From JAWLCA01 sp041687395 (lineage in GTDB: Bacteria; Pseudomonadota; Alphaproteobacteria; Rhodobacterales; Rhodobacteraceae), in contig JAWLCA010000003.1 in assembly GCA_041687395.1 (NCBI GenBank), positions 157,898-221,897 on the forward strand: a DNA stretch of 64,000 nucleotides, written 5' to 3'. The notes beneath the pieces are model-generated. The model saw only the letters and a program-made list of their open reading frames with translations, did not search any database and had not been told where the DNA came from. How positions within the stretch are numbered: the stretch's first letter is position 1; each line of letters opens with the position of its first letter. Shown here piece by piece: positions 24,716 to 33,501 of this stretch. The position numbers and the translations under genes are program-made.

Positions 24716-26927
24716 GGCGCTTGCAGCGCGGGATCCTGCGCTGCCGGGCCTCGGGCTGCTACTGGATGCAGACGCGCTGGCGTCCGCGCTGGGTGTGGCG
24801 CGCGTTGACCTGCAACATCTGCGCTACAAGCCAGGAACCAGTTGTTCCGCCGTCGTGGTGACGGACGAGGGGCCGTGGCTGCGTCTGCGTGGCTTGACGT
24901 CCGCACGCTATGCCGAAAAGTCCGCGTCCGGCCCGGCTCAGCTCAACGCGGTCTGTATCGAGATCGGTAGCCCCGCCAATGACCGGCTGGTTCCCGGGCT
25001 CCGCCGCCTCTGGCCTGAGGAACGGCGCGGCAAGGCGCTGACGAGACTGTTCGGAGAGGGCCGGCTGTCCACCGCCCGGCTCGTGCCGCTGTCCTATCGG
25101 CTCGGGCGGCGCCTCGTTGCCCGTCTCGAACATCCCGACGGCGATGCTTTGCTGAAGGTTCACAACCCCGGTCGGTTCGCACAGGCGCTGGCCGGCGCGC
25201 TGGCCGCCGAGGTATCGGGCCATGGAAAGCTGGAACGCGCCTGCGGGGAACGGAGCGCTGTTGCCACGCGATGGATGCCGGGTGCCACGCTCTCCGCTGC
25301 ACGCGACACTTCGGGGTTTTCCGACGCCGGTGCTGCCCTTGCGTGCCTGCACGACTCCCGACTGCTGCTGCCCTTTCCGCGAAGCCGAACCGACGAGATC
25401 ACTGCGCTCCAGCGCGTGCTCGACGATGCGCGCATGCTGCTGCCCGAGCTTGCAGAGCGGCTCGACACTCTGTCCCGGCGACTTGCCGCGGCTTTGGCGG
25501 GGGCGCCCGCCGACCCTGGCCCCATTCATGGTGATTTCAGCGCCGATCAGGTGGTAATGGGGGCGGCCGGCGTCCGCCTTATCGATTGGGACCGCGCCGG
25601 CACGGGCGACCGGGCCGGCGATCTGGGCTCGGCGCTGGCCCGGCTTGACGCGGAAAGGGTTTTGGATGGGCTTGCACCTGAGGCATCCCAGGCCGCCGCC
25701 GCGGCGCTGATTGAAGGGTACGCGGCGTATCGCGCGCCCCCGGCAGCGGTAGAAGTGCAGCGCCTCGCCCATCTCGCCCGACTGGCGACCGAGCCGTTCC
25801 GGCGTCAGCTTGCAAACTGGCCCGACGCGATCCTTGCTCTGCTTCACGAAGTCGAACAGGGGCTCGCCGTGCTCCGTCCCTCGGCGCACGCAGATCCCGC
25901 CCTGCCGCAGCTCGCCACGATCATCTCGGCCGCCGGGGCACAGGCGCTGCTCGATGCCGCCGGGGCAGGGCGGCTTGCTGCCCCACCGCGGTTGTTGCGG
26001 CACAAGCCGGGGCGGCGTGCCCTGGTGGAAATCGTGGCGCAAGGTTCGGCCGGTCCCCGAGCATGGCTTGCCAAGACACGCGCGAAACGGCCCGATCACG
26101 CGACGCCGGCACTGCATCACGCCCTGCGTGCCGCCGGGTTCGACGGACGGACCGGCGCCCCTTTCGCCGTGCCAGAGATGCGGTCCGGGTCGGAGGGCCT
26201 GCGCACTTGCCTTATCGAGCGCGTCGAGGGCCTGATGCTTACGGACTTTCTGGTCCCTGGGGCGGACCCTGCCCCCTTTCACGCCGCGGGCCGCGCGCTC
26301 GCGGCGCTCCACTTCGCGGACATCGATCCGGGCCGCGCATGGAGTATCGAGGACGAGGCGACAGTCGCCCTTCGCGCACTCGACGCGGCCAGAGAGCGCC
26401 ACCCTTTGTCCGGGCCCAGAATCGCGCCGCTTCAAGCTCGGGCTGCCGCGCTGCCGCAATGGCTGCCGCCCTCAAGCTCGGTGCTGCTGCATCGAGACTT
26501 CTACCCCGACCAGATCCTTGTCGACGGAGCAAGGATCTGGCTGATCGACCTCGATCTTGCGGCAAGAGGGGATGCTCATGTCGACTTGGGCAACATGCTT
26601 GCACATCTGACCGAACACGCGCTTAGACACCACGGTGACGCAACTGCACTCGCAGAGCACGCCCACGCCTTTCTAGACGGATATGCAGAGGGAGGCGGAA
26701 ACTGGACCGAAAACGCGCTGGACGAGATGCACGCGATCTCGCTCATGCGCCATCTCGACATTTGCGACCGCGTCACTGGTCGGGCGCACACCTTTCCGGC
26801 GATCCTGCGCTCATTGCAGGCGGGAACAAGCGATTGCCTGACTCGGCCTTCAGGCAGCGAGCCAACTGTGACGCAGAGGGATCAAGCCGGCCCGGACGAC
26901 TGGACGATGCTCAGGGCGAACCGATGA
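24696..26927 (+). CDS. Double APH-type phosphotransferase domain protein
   Basis: A 743-residue protein starting at a GTG (24696) with GGAGG six bases upstream; it overlaps the ABC gene by 20 bp. Two aminoglycoside-phosphotransferase-like kinase domains lie in tandem. The first has HGDFSADQVV and LIDWDRAG; the second has HRDFYPDQIL and LIDLDLAA. In both, the position usually held by Asn in the HxDxxxxN catalytic loop is Gln, a variant known from a subset of this fold. Substrate unknown; phosphorylation of a sugar or alcohol group on the operon's product is possible. Confidence 0.75.
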   Translation: MLTPPNEALAARDPALPGLGLLLDADALASALGVARVDLQHLRYKPGTSCSAVVVTDEGPWLRLRGLTSARYAEKSASGPAQLNAVCIEIGSPANDRLVPGLRRLWPEERRGKALTRLFGEGRLSTARLVPLSYRLGRRLVARLEHPDGDALLKVHNPGRFAQALAGALAAEVSGHGKLERACGERSAVATRWMPGATLSAARDTSGFSDAGAALACLHDSRLLLPFPRSRTDEITALQRVLDDARMLLPELAERLDTLSRRLAAALAGAPADPGPIHGDFSADQVVMGAAGVRLIDWDRAGTGDRAGDLGSALARLDAERVLDGLAPEASQAAAAALIEGYAAYRAPPAAVEVQRLAHLARLATEPFRRQLANWPDAILALLHEVEQGLAVLRPSAHADPALPQLATIISAAGAQALLDAAGAGRLAAPPRLLRHKPGRRALVEIVAQGSAGPRAWLAKTRAKRPDHATPALHHALRAAGFDGRTGAPFAVPEMRSGSEGLRTCLIERVEGLMLTDFLVPGADPAPFHAAGRALAALHFADIDPGRAWSIEDEATVALRALDAARERHPLSGPRIAPLQARAAALPQWLPPSSSVLLHRDFYPDQILVDGARIWLIDLDLAARGDAHVDLGNMLAHLTEHALRHHGDATALAEHAHAFLDGYAEGGGNWTENALDEMHAISLMRHLDICDRVTGRAHTFPAILRSLQAGTSDCLTRPSGSEPTVTQRDQAGPDDWTMLRANR

Positions 26928-27084
26928 GGCGCAGGGACAGGTCACCAATCACGTTCGGCCTGTCGCCTTTCTTGCGGGGGTTGCAAGCACGAACTCAAGG
27001 CTGCCTGGGACACATTACTGGATTCTGAACCACGCTCGTTGTCGGACAACCTCGGCACGCCGATGCCGTAATTGACAAATCGGC

Positions 27085-27957
27085 CTATCCGTACCGCCCG
27101 GTGATGTAACTTTCCGTCCGCGGATGGCGGGGATTTGTGAAGATCTGGCTGGTTTCGCCGAACTCGATGAGTTCGCCCAGATACATGAAGGCAGTGCGGT
27201 GCGAGATGCGCGCCGCCTGCTGCATGTTGTGGGTCACAATGACGATGGTCACGCTCTCGGACAGTTCCTGCACAAGATCCTCGACCTTTGCCGTCGCGAT
27301 CGGGTCGAGTGCCGATGTCGGTTCGTCGAGCAGCAGGATTTCCGGGTTGGGCGCCAGCGCGCGCGCGATGCATAGGCGCTGTTGCTGACCGCCCGACATG
27401 TCGTAGGCGGACCGGTGCAGGCGATCCTTGACCTCGTCCCAGATCGCCGCGCGGCGCAGCGCACCTTCGACGGCCTCGTCGATCACGGCGCGGTTCTTGA
27501 TGCCTCGGACACGCAGCCCGGCGGCGACGTTCTCGTAGATCGTCTTCGGGAACGGGTTGGGCTTCTGGAACACCATCCCGATCCGCAGGCGCACCAGAAC
27601 CGGGTCGGCCTCGGGCCCGATCAGGTTCTCACCCTCGGGCTCGAGTATGATCGAGCCTTCGTACCGGTTGCCGGGATACAGGTCGTGCATGCGGTTCAAT
27701 GCACGAAGCAGCGTGGACTTGCCGCAGCCCGACGGGCCGATGATGGCCGTCACCTTGCGATCGAGGATCGGCATGTCGACGTTCTTGATCGCTTGCGTGC
27801 CGTCCGCATAGAAGAAGCTGAAGTTCTCGATGCGTGCGCGCAGCGGGTCGGTTTCGCTGGCAGGCTTGATCGGCGCAGGCATCGGCGGCTCTCCGGTCGA
27901 TACCTCTTTCGCGGCTGCGTCGATCGTCGTCTGGTGTGCGGTCATATCGGATACCAT
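27085..27957 (-). CDS. pstB: Phosphate ABC transporter ATP-binding protein
   Basis: A 290-residue cytoplasmic ATPase of the high-affinity phosphate importer, with Walker A GPSGCGKST, signature MSGGQQQR, Walker B EILLLDEPTSALD and switch histidine in IVTHNMQQA. An extra N-terminal stretch of about 40 residues precedes the ABC domain. It starts 4 bp after pstA ends. It is the last gene of the operon in this window: no phoU or phoB follows, because the convergent kinase-like gene ends only 157 bp away. Confidence 0.96.
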   Translation of the reverse strand: MVSDMTAHQTTIDAAAKEVSTGEPPMPAPIKPASETDPLRARIENFSFFYADGTQAIKNVDMPILDRKVTAIIGPSGCGKSTLLRALNRMHDLYPGNRYEGSIILEPEGENLIGPEADPVLVRLRIGMVFQKPNPFPKTIYENVAAGLRVRGIKNRAVIDEAVEGALRRAAIWDEVKDRLHRSAYDMSGGQQQRLCIARALAPNPEILLLDEPTSALDPIATAKVEDLVQELSESVTIVIVTHNMQQAARISHRTAFMYLGELIEFGETSQIFTNPRHPRTESYITGRYG

Positions 27958-27961
27958 TGTG

Positions 27962-28915
27962 TCAGTTCCTGTGTGCCTGGCGGAGGCGGTATCGGATCCA
28001 GATCGCGATCCCGTTCAACGACAGCGTCAGCGCCATGAGCACCACCCCTGTCGCTGCCGCGTTGATGTGGAAACCCGGCTGCGGGCGGGACACCCAGTTG
28101 AACATCTGGATCGGCAGCACCGTAAAGCTTTCGTTGAGCCACGCAAAGGAGATGAACGGGAACTCCCCCGAGACCGGAGCCGTAGGCAAGAACGCGATGA
28201 AGGTGAGCGCCCCGATGGTGATGATCGGTGCCGTCTCACCGATGGCCCGGCTCAACCCGACGATGGCCCCGGTCAGAATGCCCGGCCGCGCCGCAGGGAT
28301 GATGTAGCTCCACATAACCTGCCACTGATCGGCCCCGAGACCGTAGGCGCCTTCCTTGATTATGCGGGGAATGGACCTGACGGCCTCTCGCGTGGAGACG
28401 ATCACGATGGGCAGGATCAGCAGCGCCAGCGTCATGCCGGCCACCAGGATCGTCTTGCCCAGGTTCATGCCATAGACGAAAAGCCCGACTGCCAGCAGGC
28501 CATAGATGATCGAGGGCACACCGGCAAGGTTCGACACGTTGATCTCGATGAAGTTCGAAAGCCACCCCTTCTTCGCATATTCCTCCAGGTAGAGGCCCGC
28601 CAGCACGCCGATCGGGATCGCCAGGAAAGCCGTGACCAGCATGACCAGCAGCGATCCGACCCAGGCCGACAGGATACCGGCGCGTTCGGGCAGGCGAGAG
28701 GGGAAACTGGTCAGGAAATCGGCGTCGATGCGCGGCAGGCCACGGATGACGAGATCGCCGATCAGCGCGAGGAGCAGCGTCATTGCCACGGCCATGACCG
28801 CAAGACCACCAGCGGCGAACACCAGATCCTTGCGCTTGGCCGCGTGAACGGCGTCGAATGCGGCCTGGTCGGTCTTGCCGACCTTGCCGAGATTGCCTTC
28901 GGTGGTGACAGCCAT
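27962..28915 (-). CDS. pstA: Phosphate ABC transporter permease
   Basis: A 317-residue inner-membrane permease with six membrane segments and the binding-protein-dependent transport signature (EGAYGLGADQWQVMWSYIIPA and GLSRAIGETAPI), where the EAA loop contacts PstB. It starts 1 bp after the pstC stop. It forms the channel with PstC. Confidence 0.95.
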   Translation of the reverse strand: MAVTTEGNLGKVGKTDQAAFDAVHAAKRKDLVFAAGGLAVMAVAMTLLLALIGDLVIRGLPRIDADFLTSFPSRLPERAGILSAWVGSLLVMLVTAFLAIPIGVLAGLYLEEYAKKGWLSNFIEINVSNLAGVPSIIYGLLAVGLFVYGMNLGKTILVAGMTLALLILPIVIVSTREAVRSIPRIIKEGAYGLGADQWQVMWSYIIPAARPGILTGAIVGLSRAIGETAPIITIGALTFIAFLPTAPVSGEFPFISFAWLNESFTVLPIQMFNWVSRPQPGFHINAAATGVVLMALTLSLNGIAIWIRYRLRQAHRN

Positions 28916-28916
28916 C

Positions 28917-29849
28917 TCAATATGCCTCGCGGAACTTGCGGCGCAGGTAGAAACCGATGATGTTGAAAGTCAGGGTGATGGCGAACAGGAGCAGACCGAC
29001 GGCAAAGATCGTCTGGTAGGCCAACGAGCCGTAGGCGACATCGCCTAGGCTCATCTGCACGATGTAGGCCGTGATCGTGGCGGCGCCTTCGCGCGGGTCC
29101 CAAGTGAGGTTGGGGTTCTGACCGGCAGCGATGGCAAGCACCATGGTCTCGCCCACCGCGCGCGACATGCCGAGGATGAAGGCCGCCGTGATGCCCGAGA
29201 AAGCGCCGGGGATCACCACGCGGATCGCCACCTGCCATTTCGCCATGCCGAGCGCATAGGCGCCTTCACGCAAGCCATTGGGCACGGCGCGCATGGCGTC
29301 CTCGGAGACCGATACGACATAGGGCAGGATCATGATGCCAAGGATGATGCCGGGCACCAGCAGGTTGATCCCCCGCAGGCCCGGAACGAAATTCTGCAAA
29401 AAGGGCGTCATCACCAACAGGGCGAAATAGCCGTAGACCACGGTCGGCACGGCCTCCAGCATTTCCAGCGCAGGCTTGATTGTCTCGCGCACGGCAGGGC
29501 GGGCGTATTCAGACAGGTAGATGGCCATGATCAGGCCGAAAGGCACGGCAATCACCATCGCCAGACCTGCGGTCTGCAAGGTCGCGGCCAGGAGCGGCAG
29601 CACCCCGAACTGTGGATTGGCGAAGACGGGCGTCCACATGGTGCCGAACAGGAAGTCCGTCAGCGGCACCTGCGCAAAGAACGGCAAGGAGTCACGCACG
29701 AGGATGACGACGATCGCGGTCGTGACGAACACCGACAGCGCGGCGCACAGAAACATGAGGGCGCGCATGGCTTTTCCGATAAGCCTGCGCCGCGCGATGA
29801 ACCCGCTTCTCAGCAGATCGTCGCTGGAAGGAATGGCCGAGTTTGGCAA
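28917..29849 (-). CDS. pstC: Phosphate ABC transporter permease
   Basis: About 310 residues with six membrane segments and the EAA-loop pattern (EGAYALGMAKWQVAIRVVIPG, then GMSRAVGETMVL). The start is uncertain. A TTG at 29849 has GGGGG five bases upstream; a TTG four codons earlier (29861) would lie directly on the terminator T-run; an ATG at codon 32 of the longer frame is also possible. A terminator-like hairpin separates it from pstS, which should lower permease synthesis relative to the binding protein. Confidence 0.9.
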   Translation of the reverse strand: MPNSAIPSSDDLLRSGFIARRRLIGKAMRALMFLCAALSVFVTTAIVVILVRDSLPFFAQVPLTDFLFGTMWTPVFANPQFGVLPLLAATLQTAGLAMVIAVPFGLIMAIYLSEYARPAVRETIKPALEMLEAVPTVVYGYFALLVMTPFLQNFVPGLRGINLLVPGIILGIMILPYVVSVSEDAMRAVPNGLREGAYALGMAKWQVAIRVVIPGAFSGITAAFILGMSRAVGETMVLAIAAGQNPNLTWDPREGAATITAYIVQMSLGDVAYGSLAYQTIFAVGLLLFAITLTFNIIGFYLRRKFREAY

Positions 29850-29862
29850 GAGAGCCCCCAAT

Positions 29863-29896
29863 AAAAAGTCGTGGCGGGCCTGAAGCGCCCGCCACG
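29863..29896 (-). terminator. Intra-operon terminator between pstS and pstC
   Basis: Read leftward, CGTGGCGGGC and GCCCGCCACG (29887-29896 with 29870-29879) form a 10-bp stem with a 7-base loop, followed by AC and TTTTT (29867-29863). It starts 15 bp after the pstS stop and ends just before pstC, the position expected for partial termination that leaves pstS mRNA in excess. Confidence 0.75.
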
Positions 29897-29911
29897 ATCG
29901 TCTCAGCTGTA

Positions 29912-30904
29912 TCAGTTGGCGGCGAGCAGATCGTCGGGCGTCACACCAACTTTCGAACCGCCGTCGAAGAACGACCCGGTCGTGCGGGCTTCGATCTTTG
30001 CCTCGCCGAGCGTGAAGGCACGCTCGGGTAGCGCCAGATAGCCGGTGGACGCGACCAGCTCGGGAGCGGTTTCCGGGTTGAAGAAGAACTTGGCGAACTC
30101 CTCGACACCTTCACGCTCATCCAGATGCGCCTTGTTCACGTACATGAACAACGGACGGGTGAGCGGTTGGTAGGAGCCGTCAGCCGCATTCTCGGTCGAC
30201 GGCGCGACGCAGTCGCCGCCTTCGTATGAGATTTCGACCGCCTTCACACGCTCGCGGTTCTCCTCGACATAGGCGAGGCCGAGAAAGCCGATGGCGCCTT
30301 CATCGGTGGACACGCCCTGGATGGTGATGTTGTCATCCTCGGTCGCGGTGAAATCGCCGCGCGAGGCACCCTCTTCACCGATGATGGCGAAGGTGAAGTA
30401 GTCGTAGGTGCCCGAATCGGTCCCGGCGCCGAACAGAGTCAGGTCGCGATCCGGAAAGTCGGAATTGAGCTGATTCCAGTTGTCGATGGTGCCCTGCGCC
30501 TCGGTTTCGTATGCGGTCTTGAGCTCCTCGACCGTCATGCAGGTGGCCCAGTCGTTGTTCGGGTGCACGATGACGGCAAGGGCGTCCATGGCGATCGGCA
30601 GTTCGAGGAACTCGATGCCGTTCGCTTCGCACTCCTCCATTTCCGATGTCTTGATTGGACGTGATGCGCCCGAGAAGCTGGTCTCGCCACGGCAGAACTT
30701 GGCGAAGCCGCCGCCTGTGCCGGATACGCCGACGACGACGCGCGTGCCGGTGGCGATCTGGAACTCTTCGGCCATGGCCTCGGAGACCGGGAAAACGGTC
30801 GACGACCCGTCGACCTGCACCGCGTCCTGTGCGAGGGCGAGGCCGGGCAGCGCGGCTGCAATGGCAGCGGCGGCAGTGGTGAGGGTGAGGTTACGCATGA
30901 GCAT
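29912..30904 (-). CDS. pstS: Periplasmic phosphate-binding protein
   Basis: A 330-residue exported protein with a Sec signal ending in GLALAQD, and the phosphate-site patterns DGSSTVFPV, GVSGTGGG and GTDSGTYDYF. It binds phosphate for PstCAB. The ATG at 30904 has AGAAGGA at the right spacing; the ATG two codons later is a near alternative. A Pho box lies 70 bp upstream. A disulfide is possible between cysteines in KFCRGE, EECEANG, ATCMTV and GDCVAP. Confidence 0.95.
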   Translation of the reverse strand: MLMRNLTLTTAAAAIAAALPGLALAQDAVQVDGSSTVFPVSEAMAEEFQIATGTRVVVGVSGTGGGFAKFCRGETSFSGASRPIKTSEMEECEANGIEFLELPIAMDALAVIVHPNNDWATCMTVEELKTAYETEAQGTIDNWNQLNSDFPDRDLTLFGAGTDSGTYDYFTFAIIGEEGASRGDFTATEDDNITIQGVSTDEGAIGFLGLAYVEENRERVKAVEISYEGGDCVAPSTENAADGSYQPLTRPLFMYVNKAHLDEREGVEEFAKFFFNPETAPELVASTGYLALPERAFTLGEAKIEARTTGSFFDGGSKVGVTPDDLLAAN

Positions 30905-30973
30905 TCTATCCTTCTGTTGGTTGGCAGGCTCACAGGGTGCGTAAGGCTGAACTGTTTCACTCATACGACGCTT

Positions 30974-30993
30974 GTTTATAGTTTTTGTGACAG
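30974..30993 (-). promoter_or_regulatory. Pho box of the pst operon
   Basis: Read leftward the site is CTGTCACAAAAACTATAAAC: a strong first half CTGTCAC, a four-A spacer and a weaker second half, matching the PhoB box pattern of 7-base half sites 11 bp apart. A TATGAG -10-like element begins about 8 bp downstream (30965-30960). This places pstSCAB under phosphate-starvation control. Confidence 0.8.
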
Positions 30994-32019
30994 TCTCAGG
31001 GTGGGCCGCTGGCCTCTTTCTGGTTTCATGGAAACGACGCAGCGCGAGATCCACAAGAAGCGTGAGACCACTATCCGCCATTTTTTGGAGTGGATGGCTC
31101 CGACGCCATCAATGGCGGCAGCATGGCTCGCCGCTTCTTGATGAGGTCAAGGTCGATGCCCAGCGTCACGGGACCGGCCGCACGCTTGCGACCAAACTCG
31201 ATCACCTCATGGCGGTCGAGTTAGCCGATCTTCTCGATTCCAAGGGCACGCTTGAGCGTCGCGAGGGCGTCCACCTTGCTGTCTCGGTGCGGTTTCCTTA
31301 CCTCGCACATATCGGCTATATGAGGGTCGATGGGGTCGCCAAATCTCCGGAGGCGGGAGACGGACGACTGGTTCGGTGACCGCCTCTGTCCACGCAGGTA
31401 CGCCGCCTGCCGCGCCCAGCGATGGGCGTCGTGTCGTCTTCGGGCCGTCTTGATGGGGTGAGCCGCCCTTATGTTCGATCTGGACGCGGGCGCGGCGCCG
31501 AAGGGGAGCGCGGGTAGACTGAGGCGATATTCGTATGCGGCTCCCGTGTGCAATGTGTCGTCGTAGAGGGGCAAATATCGGGGATATTGGGACGCATTCC
31601 AGCGTGAGCCACATCCGCCGCCAACAGCTTGAAAATGCAAAAAACGCAAATAAACCAACACGCTAGACTCTCCATTGCCCCGATGATGGATGGTAGCGAT
31701 TTGTCTTTCGAATCAAAAAGTTGTTCGGATTCGTGTGCGGTTTATGTTCAAGTTTTGATCGAGGAACAGGCTGTTCTGGCGAGTCATGGCGAAGCCCGGT
31801 CTTGCGGGTGACGCGATTGGATCGACACATATTCCACAAAGTTGGGACGGCGCATGTACCATCGACGGCAGTTCAAAGGCTTCGAGGTCGCTTGTTCAAA
31901 TGCCAATGGTTTACAAGTTGCCTTGGCGCTATGGGCTCTGCGTTGCATTTCCCTTTTCCGACAAGAGGATTACCCTACCGTTCGCAACCCGCATATGCAT
32001 GAAGGACCGGGCGACACAC
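30994..32019. other. About 1.0 kb without a convincing gene
   Basis: Short frames only. One rightward frame carries a piece reading HIGYMRVDG near 31310, faintly like the start of a serine resolvase, but the flanks do not continue the match. Base composition drops (AT-rich from about 31620 to 31990). The stretch separates the pst operon from the small phosphatase, oxygenase and NRPS region and may mark the edge of an acquired segment. Confidence 0.45.
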
Positions 32020-32370
32020 ATGAACCGTAAATTCACAGTTGTTTTTGTTTGCACAGCGAACCGCCTGCGATCACCTACAGCGGAAGACATTTTCAGCGAC
32101 TGGCCGGGCATCGACGTTGTTTCAGCAGGTACGGACAGCGCAGCGCCGCGCGTTTTGACGAAAGAACTCGTGGAGACCGCTGACGCGATCTTTACCATGG
32201 AGGCGCATCATCGCGAGAAGATCAGAAAGAAGTTCAAGAAACGCCCTCGGGACAATCGGATCATCGCCTTGTACATTCCGGACGAATTCGAACGCGGCGA
32301 TCCAGAACTCGTCACTCTCCTTCGGAAGAAGGTTGAACCCAAGCTGAAGGAATGGGTCTGCCCCTGCTAG
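32020..32370 (+). CDS. Small LMW protein-tyrosine-phosphatase-like protein
   Basis: A 116-residue protein of the short low-molecular-weight phosphatase group. The phosphate loop CTANRLR (Cys11 to Arg17) fits CX5R and is followed by SPTAE. A late IPDEFERGDPELV segment matches the family. The start is placed by family length; an ATG seven codons earlier is possible, and ribosome-binding sites are weak for both. It may act on phosphotyrosine or phospho-arginine, or have another role. No link to the NRPS cluster is shown by position alone. Confidence 0.75.
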   Translation: MNRKFTVVFVCTANRLRSPTAEDIFSDWPGIDVVSAGTDSAAPRVLTKELVETADAIFTMEAHHREKIRKKFKKRPRDNRIIALYIPDEFERGDPELVTLLRKKVEPKLKEWVCPC

Positions 32371-32378
32371 CATCGCGC

Positions 32379-32397
32379 CATACGCTCTGGGCGTATG
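32379..32397 (+). other. Small hairpin after the phosphatase-like gene
   Basis: CATACGC (32379-32385) pairs with GCGTATG (32391-32397), 8 bp after the stop. No T-run follows. Weak terminator candidate. Confidence 0.3.
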
Positions 32398-32500
32398 CAG
32401 GTCGTCGGACAGGTAAGTGCGGTTCAGTGTACATGCAGTGGACGCGGTTGCACGGTGAGGGCGCACGCAACTGGCGACAAAGGTAGCTTGGAGTGGACCA

Positions 32501-33496
32501 ATGACGAAGACGAACGACTTGACGGCGCTTGCAATCCGGTTGACCGGGCCGGGCGGCGTGCAATTCTTTGATACGAAGATTCGAGAACGTCGTGCGCAGG
32601 CGTTCAGTGGCGCGCTCGACCCGGAGGCGGCGCGCGACTTGATGTGCCTGTCTGCACTTGAAAAGTTACTTGACGGGCCTGATGCGCCACTCGAGAGGAC
32701 GGATATTTTCCACGGTGGCCATATTCTGCGCCTTATGGACATTCATCACCGAAGCAATCGCCGTGTTAGCGACGTGTCGGCGGAGTATATCGCCAAGGGT
32801 GCGACCTTGCGTGTGCGGGATATTGATCGCTCCTCTCCGATGCTCGCGGCCTTCACCAGAACAGTGTCCCGGGTATACGCGGCAAAGTCGCAGATCAACC
32901 TCTATCTCACGCCCCCGGCGACTGCTGGCTTTCCGCCTCATTTCGACAATACCGACGTCTTCATTCTTCAGGTCGCCGGTTCCAAGAAATGGTCACTGTA
33001 CCACGAGTACAGCAATCGCGTGCCGCTGCCAGATCCCGATGTCGCATGGGAACCAGAGCGTTTCCAACCGTTGGGAGAGGCCGAAACACATATCGTGAAG
33101 GTTGGCGATGTGCTGTATCTTCCACGCGGTGCGATGCATTCGGCGGTCTGTACCGATGAGGAATCGCTGCACCTTACCATCACTCTGAAGCCCCTGACGG
33201 TGGCGGAATTACTGCAACGCGAACTGCACCGGCTTTCGCAGATCGAACCGGGCTTGCGTGAACGGGCCGTCTGGTCGGTCGACGGTGGCGAGGCGGAAGA
33301 AGACGACCTGCGCGAGACCATGCGCGGTTGGCTGGAACGACTGGCCGGGTGCCTTGACCCGGCGCGGACCATTGCCGCTGAACGCGAGGCCCTGAATGCG
33401 GCAGAGTTTGCATCGGGCTCTTCCGCCATTTCAGACGTGATCGACCGACTGAGACGTCGGACCGACCGATCCCGCGAGGTCCACGAAGACCGGTGA
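32501..33496 (+). CDS. JmjC/cupin-4-type Fe(II), 2-oxoglutarate oxygenase
   Basis: A 331-residue protein with the double-stranded beta-helix metal triad His147 and Asp149 (PPHFDNTDVFILQV) and His213 (PRGAMHSAV). The GSKKWSLY stretch after the HxD motif is typical of ribosomal-oxygenase-like JmjC proteins (YcfD/MINA group). A C-terminal helical part follows. Related enzymes hydroxylate the beta carbon of His, Arg or Asp/Asn residues. It converges on the NRPS operon with a 5-bp gap. The NRPS is predicted to use Asn twice, so a tailoring role, for example beta-hydroxylation, is a reasonable guess but no more than that. GGAG lies upstream of the ATG. Confidence 0.75.
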   Translation: MTKTNDLTALAIRLTGPGGVQFFDTKIRERRAQAFSGALDPEAARDLMCLSALEKLLDGPDAPLERTDIFHGGHILRLMDIHHRSNRRVSDVSAEYIAKGATLRVRDIDRSSPMLAAFTRTVSRVYAAKSQINLYLTPPATAGFPPHFDNTDVFILQVAGSKKWSLYHEYSNRVPLPDPDVAWEPERFQPLGEAETHIVKVGDVLYLPRGAMHSAVCTDEESLHLTITLKPLTVAELLQRELHRLSQIEPGLRERAVWSVDGGEAEEDDLRETMRGWLERLAGCLDPARTIAAEREALNAAEFASGSSAISDVIDRLRRRTDRSREVHEDR

Positions 33497-33501
33497 GCGG
33501 G

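Noticed and set aside
30972..31379. Frame with a resolvase-like piece (HIGYMRVDG)
   Set aside because: Only about nine residues resemble a serine recombinase start; catalytic Ser context and the rest of the domain are missing.
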